A stretch of 49,124 nt of DNA from Microbacteriaceae bacterium (GTDB taxonomy: Bacteria > Actinomycetota > Actinomycetes > Actinomycetales > Microbacteriaceae). Positions 38,422-47,260 of the stretch are shown here, piece by piece. Numbering within the stretch: the stretch's first letter is position 1; the number at the start of each line of letters is the position of its first letter. The translations under genes were made by a program, and so were the position numbers. The notes beneath the pieces were generated by a model that was not told the origin of the DNA, ran no database searches, and worked only from the letters and a program-made list of their open reading frames with translations. The stretch is from the NCBI GenBank assembly GCA_024639925.1, contig JAHEGA010000003.1, forward strand, positions 1-49,124, in the 5' to 3' direction.

Positions 38422-39924
38422 CCGAGTAAGTGCATTGTGCGTGATTGTTCCACCACTCACCGTCAGCGCGACAGTCATTTCGCGAAGCGCATCGCTGGAG
38501 CGTGGCGCATCACCCGCAAGGGCGTGAAGCAGCCATCGCGGATCAGCCTCAAGGGCGACAATGTGTGCGGGTTGTCCTACCTCGAGCGTCGTCCGGGTCG
38601 AAAATCGGAGTGCCTCATCAAAGGTGAGCCCGCCACCGGGATGCCACGGTTCGCGTCCATCCCGTGTTCGCGTCACCGCCGCCGCAATCTCGATCCAGGG
38701 GTTGAGCGGAGAAACCGGCGCATCCGAACCCAATGCCAGCGTCGCACCTTCGTCCACGAGCTTCCGAAGAGCAAACGCTCGCTCAGAGCGGTCTGCCCAG
38801 TAGACGTCCGTCACATCCCGGTCATCAATGGCGTGTTCCGGCTGGACACTGGCAACCACGCCTAAGGCGCCGAACCTCGCGAAATCGTCCTCTCGGACAA
38901 GTTGAGCGTGCTCGATGCGCCCATGCAGCTGGTGCTTCTCAAAAAGGTCCAACACGATGCGGTTTGCTTCATCTCCGATCGCGTGGACCGCCAACCAGAA
39001 ACCTGCCTCCTGCGCCTTGCACAGCAGTGCTTCGATCTCTTCTGGCGGGAAGTTCATGGCACCGTATTCCTCGCCCTCCACAGCGAGGTACGGCTGGACG
39101 CAGTGGGCGGTGCGGGTGTTCAGTGACCCATCGGTGATGATTTTGAACGGTCCCACCTGAACGCGCTCGGCGACAAGAGCACCGCTGGTCATGCCCTCGG
39201 CAATCGCTCGATCAAGATCTCCGGGATAGACGCCCGCTTCGACTTCCAGCGGGTAGGCGCCCTCATGGGAGGCAACCCGCCTCACCCAATCGGGCACGGT
39301 GTAGCCCATCTCCAAATCGACAATGCCCACCACTCCGAGAGATGCGGCGTGATGCGCTGCGTCCAACACCCACTCGTCCACCGTTTCGGGCGAGGCCACC
39401 CCCAACCGCTGGGTCAGCGCGAACCACGGGCCTTCCCGAATAATGCCCTGCTCATCGGCGTCCTTCACAGCAAACTGGGCAAGAGCAGCGCTGTTGAGCC
39501 AGCCTGAATGAACGTCCACCGACGATAAAGCCACCGGTGTTGACCCCGTGGCGGCGTCCAAATCTGCCAGAAGTTTCTCATCGGGCCAGAGGCCGTCTCG
39601 GTATTCGGTTCCGATCACAACCTGATCAGGATTCTCCGCTTCCTTGTTGGCAGCGACCGCGTCGGCCATCAGAGCAATCGCTTCGGCGGCAGAGCGGGCA
39701 CTGGCCAGCGACACCCGACGCCGGTGTTGCGCCCAAAACGCAAAGTGCACGTGTTCGTCCCACAGGCCAGGAATCACCACTCGATCATCGAGGTCGATGA
39801 CCTCGTGATCGCCGCGGGGTGCTTGCTCGGCCGGAAAAATCCCCGTGATGACACCATCGTGAACCACGATGTCGACACTTCCTTCGTCACGGTGCGAATC
39901 ACGAATGACGTGGGAGAGAATCAT
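38413..39924 (-). CDS. Amidohydrolase family 3 protein (YtcJ-like)
   Basis: 503 aa; VIPGLWDEHVHFAFWAQHRRR..., WLAVHAIGDEANRIVLDLFEKHQLHGRIEHAQLV, LALGSDAPVSPLNPWIEIAAAVTR. Confidence 0.92.
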   Translation of the reverse strand: MILSHVIRDSHRDEGSVDIVVHDGVITGIFPAEQAPRGDHEVIDLDDRVVIPGLWDEHVHFAFWAQHRRRVSLASARSAAEAIALMADAVAANKEAENPDQVVIGTEYRDGLWPDEKLLADLDAATGSTPVALSSVDVHSGWLNSAALAQFAVKDADEQGIIREGPWFALTQRLGVASPETVDEWVLDAAHHAASLGVVGIVDLEMGYTVPDWVRRVASHEGAYPLEVEAGVYPGDLDRAIAEGMTSGALVAERVQVGPFKIITDGSLNTRTAHCVQPYLAVEGEEYGAMNFPPEEIEALLCKAQEAGFWLAVHAIGDEANRIVLDLFEKHQLHGRIEHAQLVREDDFARFGALGVVASVQPEHAIDDRDVTDVYWADRSERAFALRKLVDEGATLALGSDAPVSPLNPWIEIAAAVTRTRDGREPWHPGGGLTFDEALRFSTRTTLEVGQPAHIVALEADPRWLLHALAGDAPRSSDALREMTVALTVSGGTITHNALTRRG

Positions 39925-39934
39925 GTGAGCCTTT

Positions 39935-40852
39935 TCAGGACGTTTGGCAGGACGGGCAGAAATACAGCTTACGAGTGGCCATCATTTCTAAGACCACGGG
40001 GGTGTGGCAGGCACGGCACGGTCGGCCCTCTCTCTTGTACACAAAGTACCGATCCCCCGAGCGCCGCAAAGCACGCCGATACTCGGCAGGAGTGAGGTCG
40101 TCACGGGTCATCATGACGCCCGTTTTGACTCCTGTTTTCAACAGCGCGGTCCAGTCTTTCCAGAGCGCAATGGCGGTACCCTCATCCAGAGCCGACGCCG
40201 GGCGGTGGGGATCCAGTCCGTGGCGAAAGAGGATCTCTGCGCGGTAGACATTTCCGATGCCACTGACGATGCTTTGATCCATCAAGACAGCCCCAATGGC
40301 GCGGGAAGTTCCCCGCACTCGGGAGACAAAATCACGCTGACCTCGCACCCCCCGGTCAATCAGAGGGTCAGGCCCCAAGCGATTCTTGACAGCATCAGCT
40401 TCTTCCGGAGTGAGCACCTCGCAGGCGGTAGGACCCCTCAAATCCGCCACAACATCCTGGGTTTCTAACCGCAGGCGCACCTGGCCCCGGGGAGCCGGTG
40501 GAAAAGGCTCATCCGGGTCCACGACAGCGTCACTCTTCCCCACTCGTCGACGCGTGCTCCTCGGAGCTCCCAATGATTCTGCGGAGGGAGAGCCTGCCCG
40601 AGCCGAGTCACCCTGAAGTGTCGACACATCCCACGCGCCATAAATTCCCAGGTGAACCCGCAAGACATGGCCCGTGGAAAATGGCATAAACAGCTGTTTG
40701 CCTTTGGCTTCGGCGCGCTCAACGGCGGTTCCCGAGAGAAGCGCGGCGCCGTCTGTGAAGCGTCCCTGTGGCGAAGACGCCTGCACGATGGAGCCCGAAA
40801 AAAGTTCATCGAACAGCCGCGCCACGCGGTGAACGCTGTGACCCTCGGGCAT
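39935..40852 (-). CDS. Fpg/Nei family DNA glycosylase (mycobacterial Nei1-like)
   Basis: 305 aa; MPEGHSVHRVARLFDELF..., QSIVSGIGNVYRAEILFRHGLDPHRPA, C-terminal zinc finger CRACHTPVVLEMMATRKLYFCPSCQ. Confidence 0.93.
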   Translation of the reverse strand: MPEGHSVHRVARLFDELFSGSIVQASSPQGRFTDGAALLSGTAVERAEAKGKQLFMPFSTGHVLRVHLGIYGAWDVSTLQGDSARAGSPSAESLGAPRSTRRRVGKSDAVVDPDEPFPPAPRGQVRLRLETQDVVADLRGPTACEVLTPEEADAVKNRLGPDPLIDRGVRGQRDFVSRVRGTSRAIGAVLMDQSIVSGIGNVYRAEILFRHGLDPHRPASALDEGTAIALWKDWTALLKTGVKTGVMMTRDDLTPAEYRRALRRSGDRYFVYKREGRPCRACHTPVVLEMMATRKLYFCPSCQTS

Positions 40853-40857
40853 GGGGG

Positions 40858-41346
40858 TTACGTGTTCAGGGAGAACCCGGAGATTGCTCCGGTGGTCTCG
40901 TATTCGGCCAGCTGGGCGATCCGGCGCTCATGCCGAGGTTCTCCGCTGAAAGACGCGCGAATAAAGGTGTCAATGAGCAACAGTGCCTCGTCAATGCTGT
41001 GCTGCCTGGCACCCAGCGCGCACACGTTGGCGTCGTTGTGCTCTCTGGCCAACACGGCCGTGTCCACGCTCCAGACGAGCGCTGCACGAATGCCCGCGAC
41101 CTTGTTCGCCGCCATCTGCTCCCCGTTGCCCGAACCCCCAAATACGACGCCGAGAGCCTCCTCGCCGGCTCGTTGATCGGCAGCAACAGCCTGCGCAGCA
41201 CTGATGCAAAAGCTCGGGTAATCATCGTCAGGATCGAAGCTTTGTGGACCGTGGTCAATGACATCGTGACCGGAGAGCGATAGGTGCTCTGCGACATCTT
41301 TGCTGAAGTCCAACCCGGCGTGATCGGTGGCGATGTGAATGCGCAT
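40858..41346 (-). CDS. rpiB: Ribose-5-phosphate isomerase B
   Basis: From ATG 41346: MRIHIATDHAGLDFSKDVAEHLSLSGHDVIDHGPQSFDPDDDYPSFCISAAQAV...GVVFGGSGNGEQMAANKVAGIRAALVWS. Confidence 0.94.
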   Translation of the reverse strand: MRIHIATDHAGLDFSKDVAEHLSLSGHDVIDHGPQSFDPDDDYPSFCISAAQAVAADQRAGEEALGVVFGGSGNGEQMAANKVAGIRAALVWSVDTAVLAREHNDANVCALGARQHSIDEALLLIDTFIRASFSGEPRHERRIAQLAEYETTGAISGFSLNT

Positions 41347-41461
41347 TCCCACATTCTACGAATTCCTCCCCGGACGAAGGATGTAACGATTCCTTCCCGG
41401 GGGTTTCTTTTCCCAGCTTTTGCCCTATTCTTGAGGGAACTTCCGTGGCAAGGAGCCCTGA

Positions 41462-42604
41462 ATGTCGATCCCCGATTTCCGTCGCGCTGTTCGCGGTTAT
41501 GACACCGACGATGTGTCCCGCTACGTCGCGGAACTGAGCGATCGTTTGGAGCGGCTCGAAAACGAGAGAGCCGAAAACGCTCGGACCATTCAGCGCCTCA
41601 ACCGGGATGTTGCCGACGCCAATGAGCGTGCGGGTCGTGCGAAGCCCAGTTTTGCGGAGCTCGGCTCGGCCTTTGAGGAAACCCTCCGCCTGGCCGAAGA
41701 GCAATCGAAGCGCATTACCCAGGAAGCCTCTGCGGAGGCAGCCGAGGTGCTGGGGAACGCTCGAAGCGAAGCGACCCGCGTCCGGGAGTCGGCAGCAAAA
41801 GACTCGCGAAAGACCCTCTCCGACGCACAGCGCGCGGCCGAGGATCTGCGCTTGGACTCCGAGCGCGAAGCCGCCCAGCTGCGCCAGCAAGCGGCCGACG
41901 AGATCGCCAAGGCCACGAACACCCGCACCCGCGCGGAGCGTGCTTCGGCAACGATGATCAGTCAGGCCGAGAAACAGGTTTCCGAGATCAAGGCCGAAGC
42001 GTCCCGCCAGGTTGAGCAGATAAAACGGGAAGCATCCGAGCTGTTGCACGCCGCCCAGGAGCGTGCGGTTGCCACGGATTCCAGCATTCGCCAACAGATC
42101 GACGAGGCAGAACGCGCTCGTGCGGCTATCCACGAAGAGGCCGACAATTACGCGCAGAAGGCTTATCAGCAGGCCGACGACCACGTTCAAAATGCCGCAC
42201 AACGCGCGCAAGACCTCGGGCAAGAGGCCGATACCGTGCTCGAGTCTGCCCAACGCCGTGCTGAAGATTTGACCACCGAGGCTCGGACCTACGCGGAACG
42301 TCTAATCTCCGAAACGGTCCAGCGCTCACGATCGATCTCCCGCGACACGGAAGACCTTGTCAACAACATGCTCTCGGATACCGAAAGCCAGCTCAGCGAC
42401 ATCCGTCGCCAGCAGGGCTACCTCAACGAGTATCTGCAACGCATGCGCCAAGCCGTGACCGAAGTTGACCTCGAAATCACCAACATTCAGCCGCCGAAGC
42501 TCGTGGGTGAATCCAAACCGATTTCTCAGACCGGCAGCTCGGCCGACACACCCGAGCCAGAAGAAGTTCCGATTACCCTCGACGTGGAGTCCGACTCCAA
42601 ATAG
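41462..42604 (+). CDS. DivIVA-domain coiled-coil protein
   Basis: 380 aa; N-terminal IPDFRRAVRGYDTDDVSRYVAELSDRLERLENE (DivIVA-like) then about 250 aa of Ala/Glu/Arg-rich heptad coiled coil; SD AAGGAG. Confidence 0.82.
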   Translation: MSIPDFRRAVRGYDTDDVSRYVAELSDRLERLENERAENARTIQRLNRDVADANERAGRAKPSFAELGSAFEETLRLAEEQSKRITQEASAEAAEVLGNARSEATRVRESAAKDSRKTLSDAQRAAEDLRLDSEREAAQLRQQAADEIAKATNTRTRAERASATMISQAEKQVSEIKAEASRQVEQIKREASELLHAAQERAVATDSSIRQQIDEAERARAAIHEEADNYAQKAYQQADDHVQNAAQRAQDLGQEADTVLESAQRRAEDLTTEARTYAERLISETVQRSRSISRDTEDLVNNMLSDTESQLSDIRRQQGYLNEYLQRMRQAVTEVDLEITNIQPPKLVGESKPISQTGSSADTPEPEEVPITLDVESDSK

Positions 42605-42680
42605 GGCGCCCCTATCGGTCGCTTAGACTTTTGACGCGACAACGTGCGCCTGAGTGACCCTCGAAACAAGGAGTTCTGCT

Positions 42681-45224
42681 GTGCCCGGAGAAAACCTGAC
42701 CCGTGTCGAGGCTCTCACCCGCTCGAGCCACATCACGGTGAAGTCCTACGACATCGAGATCGATGTTCGGGCTGCGTCTTCATCACCAACGTTTACCAGC
42801 ACCAGCACCATAAAGTTTGTCGCTGAGGGCACGAAAGAAACGTTTGTCGATGCCATCGCCACCACCGTTCACTCGGTCACCCTGAACGGCGAGCAGCTTG
42901 ACCCAGAGAAGGTCTATGCCGACTCCCGCATCATCTTGACTTCTTTGAAGTCGGAGAACACCCTGACCGTGCGCGCAGATTTTGCCTACATGAACACGGG
43001 AGAGGGCCTGCACCGGTTTGTGGACCCGGTGGATAACGAGGTCTACCTCTACTCGCAGTTTGAGGTACCTGACTCGCGTCGTGTCTTCGCCGTGTTTGAA
43101 CAACCAGACCTCAAAGCGACATTCCGATTTGTTGTTCACGCCCCCGAGGCGTGGCAGGTCATCTCCAATCAGCCTGGAGTGCAGGCGCACAGTACTGAAG
43201 GGGCCACCTGGACGTTCACCCCCACCCCGCGAATTTCGTCGTACATCACCGCGCTTATTGCCGGCCCCTATCAGTCGCTCTCTGACGAGCTAGTGTCCTC
43301 CAACGGCAAGACCATTCCCTTGGGTGTTTTTGCGAGAGCCTCACTCTTCCCGCACCTTGATGCCGATTACATCTTTGACATCACCAAAAAGGGCTTCGCG
43401 TTTTTCGAAGAAAAGTTCGGCCACCCCTACCCCTTCGATAAATACGACCAAATTTTCACTCCCGAGTTCAACGCCGGGGCGATGGAAAATGCAGGTGCAG
43501 TGACCTTCGCCGAGGCCTATATCTTCCGCTCCCAGGTCACCGACGCGCTTCGGGAACGCCGGGTGGTGACGATCCTGCACGAGCTGGCCCACATGTGGTT
43601 TGGAGACCTGGTCACCATGCGCTGGTGGAACGATTTGTGGTTGAACGAATCGTTTGCGGAGTGGGCTTCTACGCTGGCGACGGCGGAAGCCACCGAGTGG
43701 AAGGGCGCGTGGACGACATTCCAAGCGATGGAGAAGTCGTGGGCATACCGCCAGGACCAGCTGCCCTCGACCCACCCGATTGTTGCGGCGATCAACGACA
43801 TCGAAGATGTCCAGGTTAATTTTGATGGCATCACCTACGCAAAAGGTGCCTCAGTGCTGAAGCAATTAGTCGCCTGGGTCGGCGAACCGGCCTTTTTCGA
43901 AGGGGTAAAGAACTACTTCACGAAGCACCAGTGGGGAAACACGGTGCTGAAAGATTTTCTTGCCGAGCTGGAGGAGACCAGTGGGCGCAACCTGACCCGC
44001 TGGAGTTCCGTGTGGCTTGAAACTGCGGGCGTCAACACGCTTCGTCTGGACTTTGACACCGATGAGAACGGCGTTATTACGCGCGCCGCCATGATTCAAA
44101 CGGCGCCGGAGGATTGGCCTACCTTGCGGCCTCACCGTATCGGGGTCGGGATTTACGACCTAGACCACTCGGGGGCTCTGGTAAGAACCCAGGACCTCGA
44201 ATGCGACATTGATGGTGCCAGCACGGATATCCCCGACCTGGTGGGCCTTCACCGGGGTGGCCTGATCCTCCCCAATGATGAAGACCTGGCCTATGCCAAA
44301 ATCCGGCTCGATCCCCAGTCACTGGCGTTTGCGACGGAAAACCTCAGCCACATTCACGACCCGCTAGCGCGGTCACTGGTCTGGGGCAGTGTCTGGGATT
44401 CAACGCGCGATGCGGAAATCTCCCCCCGAATTTTTGTAGATCTCGCACTCTCCAACATCGCCCAGGAATCTGAGAGCACCACCGTGCGAACGGTTCTCGG
44501 ACAGCTCGGTCTGACGGTGCGCAACTACCTCTCCCCCACGAACCGTTCAGAAACCCTCACCGAGGTGGCTGACGCAGTGTGGACGCTCGCCTCACACGCA
44601 GCACCGGGAAGCGACGTTCAGTTCCAGCTCGTCAAAGCGTTTAGCTCGTTTGCGGGTGCGCCCGAGCATTACAGCACTCTGCGTGGCCTCCTGGAGGGAG
44701 CAATAACCCTAGAAGGCCTCACCATTGATCAGGACCTCCGGTGGGAGATCCTCGCAGGCCTCAGCCTCGCCGGCGCTACAGATCGGGATGAGATTGCCGC
44801 CGAACTAGCCCTCGACAACACCGCCAACGGTGCCCAAGCGGCCGCCCGCGCACGAGCGCTGCTGCCTTCGGTAGCGGATAAACAACGGGTGTTCGATGAG
44901 TTGGTGGGTCCTGACTCGCCACCAAACGCCATCGTGTCTGCACTCAGCATGAATTTTGCGGTGAGTCACACACCGGAGAATCTCGAGCCCTTTGTTGGGG
45001 CATATTTTGAGCAGATCGAATCCCTGTGGAACTCACGCACTTACAAAATTGCCGAGTACCTCGCGGAGGGTTTGTACCCTAGCTCCTTCGTGAGTGACAC
45101 TCTGGTGGAGGCGTCACGCAAATGGCTGAAGCAAGCGCCGGAGATTCCCGCATTGCGTCGAATTGTCGAAGAGAACCTGGCGGGCGTAGAGCGCGCCCTC
45201 CGGGTCCAAGCACTCGATGTCTAG
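42681..45224 (+). CDS. pepN: Aminopeptidase N (M1 family)
   Basis: GTG start 42681 with SD AAGGAG; GAMENAGAVTF, HELAHMWFGDLVTMRWWNDLWLNESFAEW (HExxH-x18-E). Confidence 0.97.
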   Translation: MPGENLTRVEALTRSSHITVKSYDIEIDVRAASSSPTFTSTSTIKFVAEGTKETFVDAIATTVHSVTLNGEQLDPEKVYADSRIILTSLKSENTLTVRADFAYMNTGEGLHRFVDPVDNEVYLYSQFEVPDSRRVFAVFEQPDLKATFRFVVHAPEAWQVISNQPGVQAHSTEGATWTFTPTPRISSYITALIAGPYQSLSDELVSSNGKTIPLGVFARASLFPHLDADYIFDITKKGFAFFEEKFGHPYPFDKYDQIFTPEFNAGAMENAGAVTFAEAYIFRSQVTDALRERRVVTILHELAHMWFGDLVTMRWWNDLWLNESFAEWASTLATAEATEWKGAWTTFQAMEKSWAYRQDQLPSTHPIVAAINDIEDVQVNFDGITYAKGASVLKQLVAWVGEPAFFEGVKNYFTKHQWGNTVLKDFLAELEETSGRNLTRWSSVWLETAGVNTLRLDFDTDENGVITRAAMIQTAPEDWPTLRPHRIGVGIYDLDHSGALVRTQDLECDIDGASTDIPDLVGLHRGGLILPNDEDLAYAKIRLDPQSLAFATENLSHIHDPLARSLVWGSVWDSTRDAEISPRIFVDLALSNIAQESESTTVRTVLGQLGLTVRNYLSPTNRSETLTEVADAVWTLASHAAPGSDVQFQLVKAFSSFAGAPEHYSTLRGLLEGAITLEGLTIDQDLRWEILAGLSLAGATDRDEIAAELALDNTANGAQAAARARALLPSVADKQRVFDELVGPDSPPNAIVSALSMNFAVSHTPENLEPFVGAYFEQIESLWNSRTYKIAEYLAEGLYPSSFVSDTLVEASRKWLKQAPEIPALRRIVEENLAGVERALRVQALDV

Positions 45225-45252
45225 GAGCTCGTCGCGGAAGTAGCATGGGGCC

Positions 45253-46185
45253 ATGGCTACTGAATGGGACACGCTAGCGGGGTTTCTTGACACCTACGCG
45301 GTGCTGTTCCGAATTGTCGGGCTTGTGGTTGCCGGTTTTTTGCTCAACCTGGTCCTGCGCATGCTCATCAAGCGTGTTGTGGCGCGAGTTGTTCGCGGGG
45401 TAAAGAAAACTCACAAGGTCGATGACACCATGGAGCTGAGTTCCAGCCCCGTGTCGGCGATGCGCTCAGTCCAGCGAGCCCGAACACTCGGGGCCGTGCT
45501 TAACAACGCGGCAACGTGGGTCGTCGCCTCGGCGGTGCTCATTCTTGTCCTCGCAGAACTGGGCTTCTCCGTCACCGCCCTGGTTGCGAGCGCTGGAATC
45601 ATCGGTGCAGCGTTGGGTTTCGGTGCCCAATCGTTAGTGAAAGACACCCTGAATGGTTTGTTCATGATTTTCGAAGACCAGCTGGGCGTTGGTGACGTTG
45701 TCGATCTGGGCATGGCCGAAGGAGTCGTCGAACGGGTAGGAATTCGTGTCACCGAGATCCGGGATGTTTCTGGAACGCTGTGGTTCGTGCGAAACGGAGA
45801 GATCTTGCGAGTGGGAAACCACACCCAAGACTGGTCTCGCGTTGTTTTGGATCTTCCCGTCCCCTACACCTCCAATATCGATCAGGTTCAAGACCTTCTC
45901 CTGGCCGGCGCACAGGCCTTCGCGCAATCTCCCGAGTGGCGACGCAAAGTGATCGAAGACCCCGAAGTGTGGGGAGTCCAGTCTGTTTCCGCCGAGGCGA
46001 TAACTCTCCGGCTGGTCGTCAAAGTGCGCCCGGGCGAACAGTGGGCAGCGCAAAGAGCCCTGTACCGCGCGCTCAAAGACAGTCTCGACCGTCAGCACGT
46101 GGACATTCCCCCGCTAAATCGGATGGTGGTCGATAACAGAGACAGCGTGCGGTTTGCCAAATTAAGCCCAGATACCGATGACTAA
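45253..46185 (+). CDS. Mechanosensitive ion channel family protein (MscS)
   Basis: 310 aa; ...VTALVASAGIIGAALGFGAQSLVKDTLNGLFMIFEDQLGVGDVVDLGMAEGVVERVGIRVTEIRDVSGTLWFVRNGEI. Confidence 0.94.
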   Translation: MATEWDTLAGFLDTYAVLFRIVGLVVAGFLLNLVLRMLIKRVVARVVRGVKKTHKVDDTMELSSSPVSAMRSVQRARTLGAVLNNAATWVVASAVLILVLAELGFSVTALVASAGIIGAALGFGAQSLVKDTLNGLFMIFEDQLGVGDVVDLGMAEGVVERVGIRVTEIRDVSGTLWFVRNGEILRVGNHTQDWSRVVLDLPVPYTSNIDQVQDLLLAGAQAFAQSPEWRRKVIEDPEVWGVQSVSAEAITLRLVVKVRPGEQWAAQRALYRALKDSLDRQHVDIPPLNRMVVDNRDSVRFAKLSPDTDD

Positions 46186-46567
46186 CCCTGGGTCCACTCT
46201 GTTTGAACGAGTGGGTGGCGAGAAGACGTTCACAGCGCTGGTGACGAAGTTTTACGAGGGTGTTCGCACTGATGATGTGTTGCTACCGATGTATCCCGAA
46301 GACGATCTAGACGGCGCTATTTGGCGGCTGTCCGCTTTTCTACAGCAGTATTTCGGCGGGCCCACCTCGTACAGCGAGGAGAGGGGTCACCCGCGGTTGA
46401 GGATGCGACATGCGGCTTTTCACATCAATCCGGGCGCCAAGGATCGGTGGCTACTCCATATGCGCAACGCCCTCAATTCACTGGAGCTCTCCCCCATGGA
46501 TGACGGCGAATTCTGGGACTACTGCGAACGAGCGGCGTTGATGATGGTGAACACGTTCGAGGACTAG
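46178..46567 (+). CDS. glbO: Group II truncated haemoglobin (trHbO-like)
   Basis: 129 aa; TLFERVGGEKTFTALVTKFYEGVRTDDVLLPMYPEDDLDGAIWRLSAFLQQYFGGPTSYSEERGHPRLRMRHAAFHI...RWLLHM. Confidence 0.93.
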   Translation: MTNPGSTLFERVGGEKTFTALVTKFYEGVRTDDVLLPMYPEDDLDGAIWRLSAFLQQYFGGPTSYSEERGHPRLRMRHAAFHINPGAKDRWLLHMRNALNSLELSPMDDGEFWDYCERAALMMVNTFED

Positions 46568-47238
46568 TCCTCGGTATCGGGCCCAAAATCATGCCCCGTC
46601 GGGAATTTCACGAGAACGTACCCGTTGGTGGCACTGAGCCTCAGCCACGGGTCGTTGGTGTGTACCTGAACACTGCGGTCATCGAGGAACCCCAACGCGT
46701 CCGCGGCAAAAGCCGCACCGGCAGGAATTCGTTTTGAAAAGGGAATGATCTCTCCCCAGACTTCTGCCCGAACTTTTTGGACCAAAGCATCACCCGAGTT
46801 ATCAGGAATTGCCTCGGCGACCCGTTGGATGCCCTTCTTCGCGGCGCCAGCCAAGTCGCTCGAGGATACTCCGCGACGCCGACGCCAATTATCCCGCGGA
46901 GGCGTAATGGCAGCCCAGGCCAAGGAGGGCACGGCAGGCGGCAAAGAAACAGTGCTGGCGCCCTCGCTCACGGCAACTCCAAGACGGTGAATGAGCGCCT
47001 CCATAGGAACAATCTCATCCACGTCGACGGGTTCACTGAGTGAACTGACCCGAAGCCCCAACACCGTCGGTGTCCGGTCGAGGAGGCCTCGAGGAACCAG
47101 GAGTCCGACATAGACCAGCACGTGACCGTCTGCAGCGACCACCCTCGCCGAGGAATTATTGACCCTCGCGGCCCTCTGGAGAAAGGTTTGCAAGTCTGCC
47201 AGCGCCCCAGGCGCGGAAAAAACCAATGATGCAGACAT
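46564..47238 (-). CDS. Uncharacterised conserved-looking protein
   Basis: From ATG 47238: MSASLVFSAPGALADLQTFLQRAARVNNSSARVVAADGHVLVYVGLLVPRGLLDRTPTVLGLRVSSL...; no family recognised. Confidence 0.7.
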   Translation of the reverse strand: MSASLVFSAPGALADLQTFLQRAARVNNSSARVVAADGHVLVYVGLLVPRGLLDRTPTVLGLRVSSLSEPVDVDEIVPMEALIHRLGVAVSEGASTVSLPPAVPSLAWAAITPPRDNWRRRRGVSSSDLAGAAKKGIQRVAEAIPDNSGDALVQKVRAEVWGEIIPFSKRIPAGAAFAADALGFLDDRSVQVHTNDPWLRLSATNGYVLVKFPTGHDFGPDTED

Positions 47239-47260
47239 GATGTTCTCTAAACTACAACCG

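Noticed and set aside
41255-42253. 332-aa minus-strand ORF antisense to the DivIVA-like gene
   Set aside because: Open frame explained by codon periodicity of a repetitive Ala/Glu/Arg coiled coil; overlaps the start of rpiB on the same strand; no recognisable domain.
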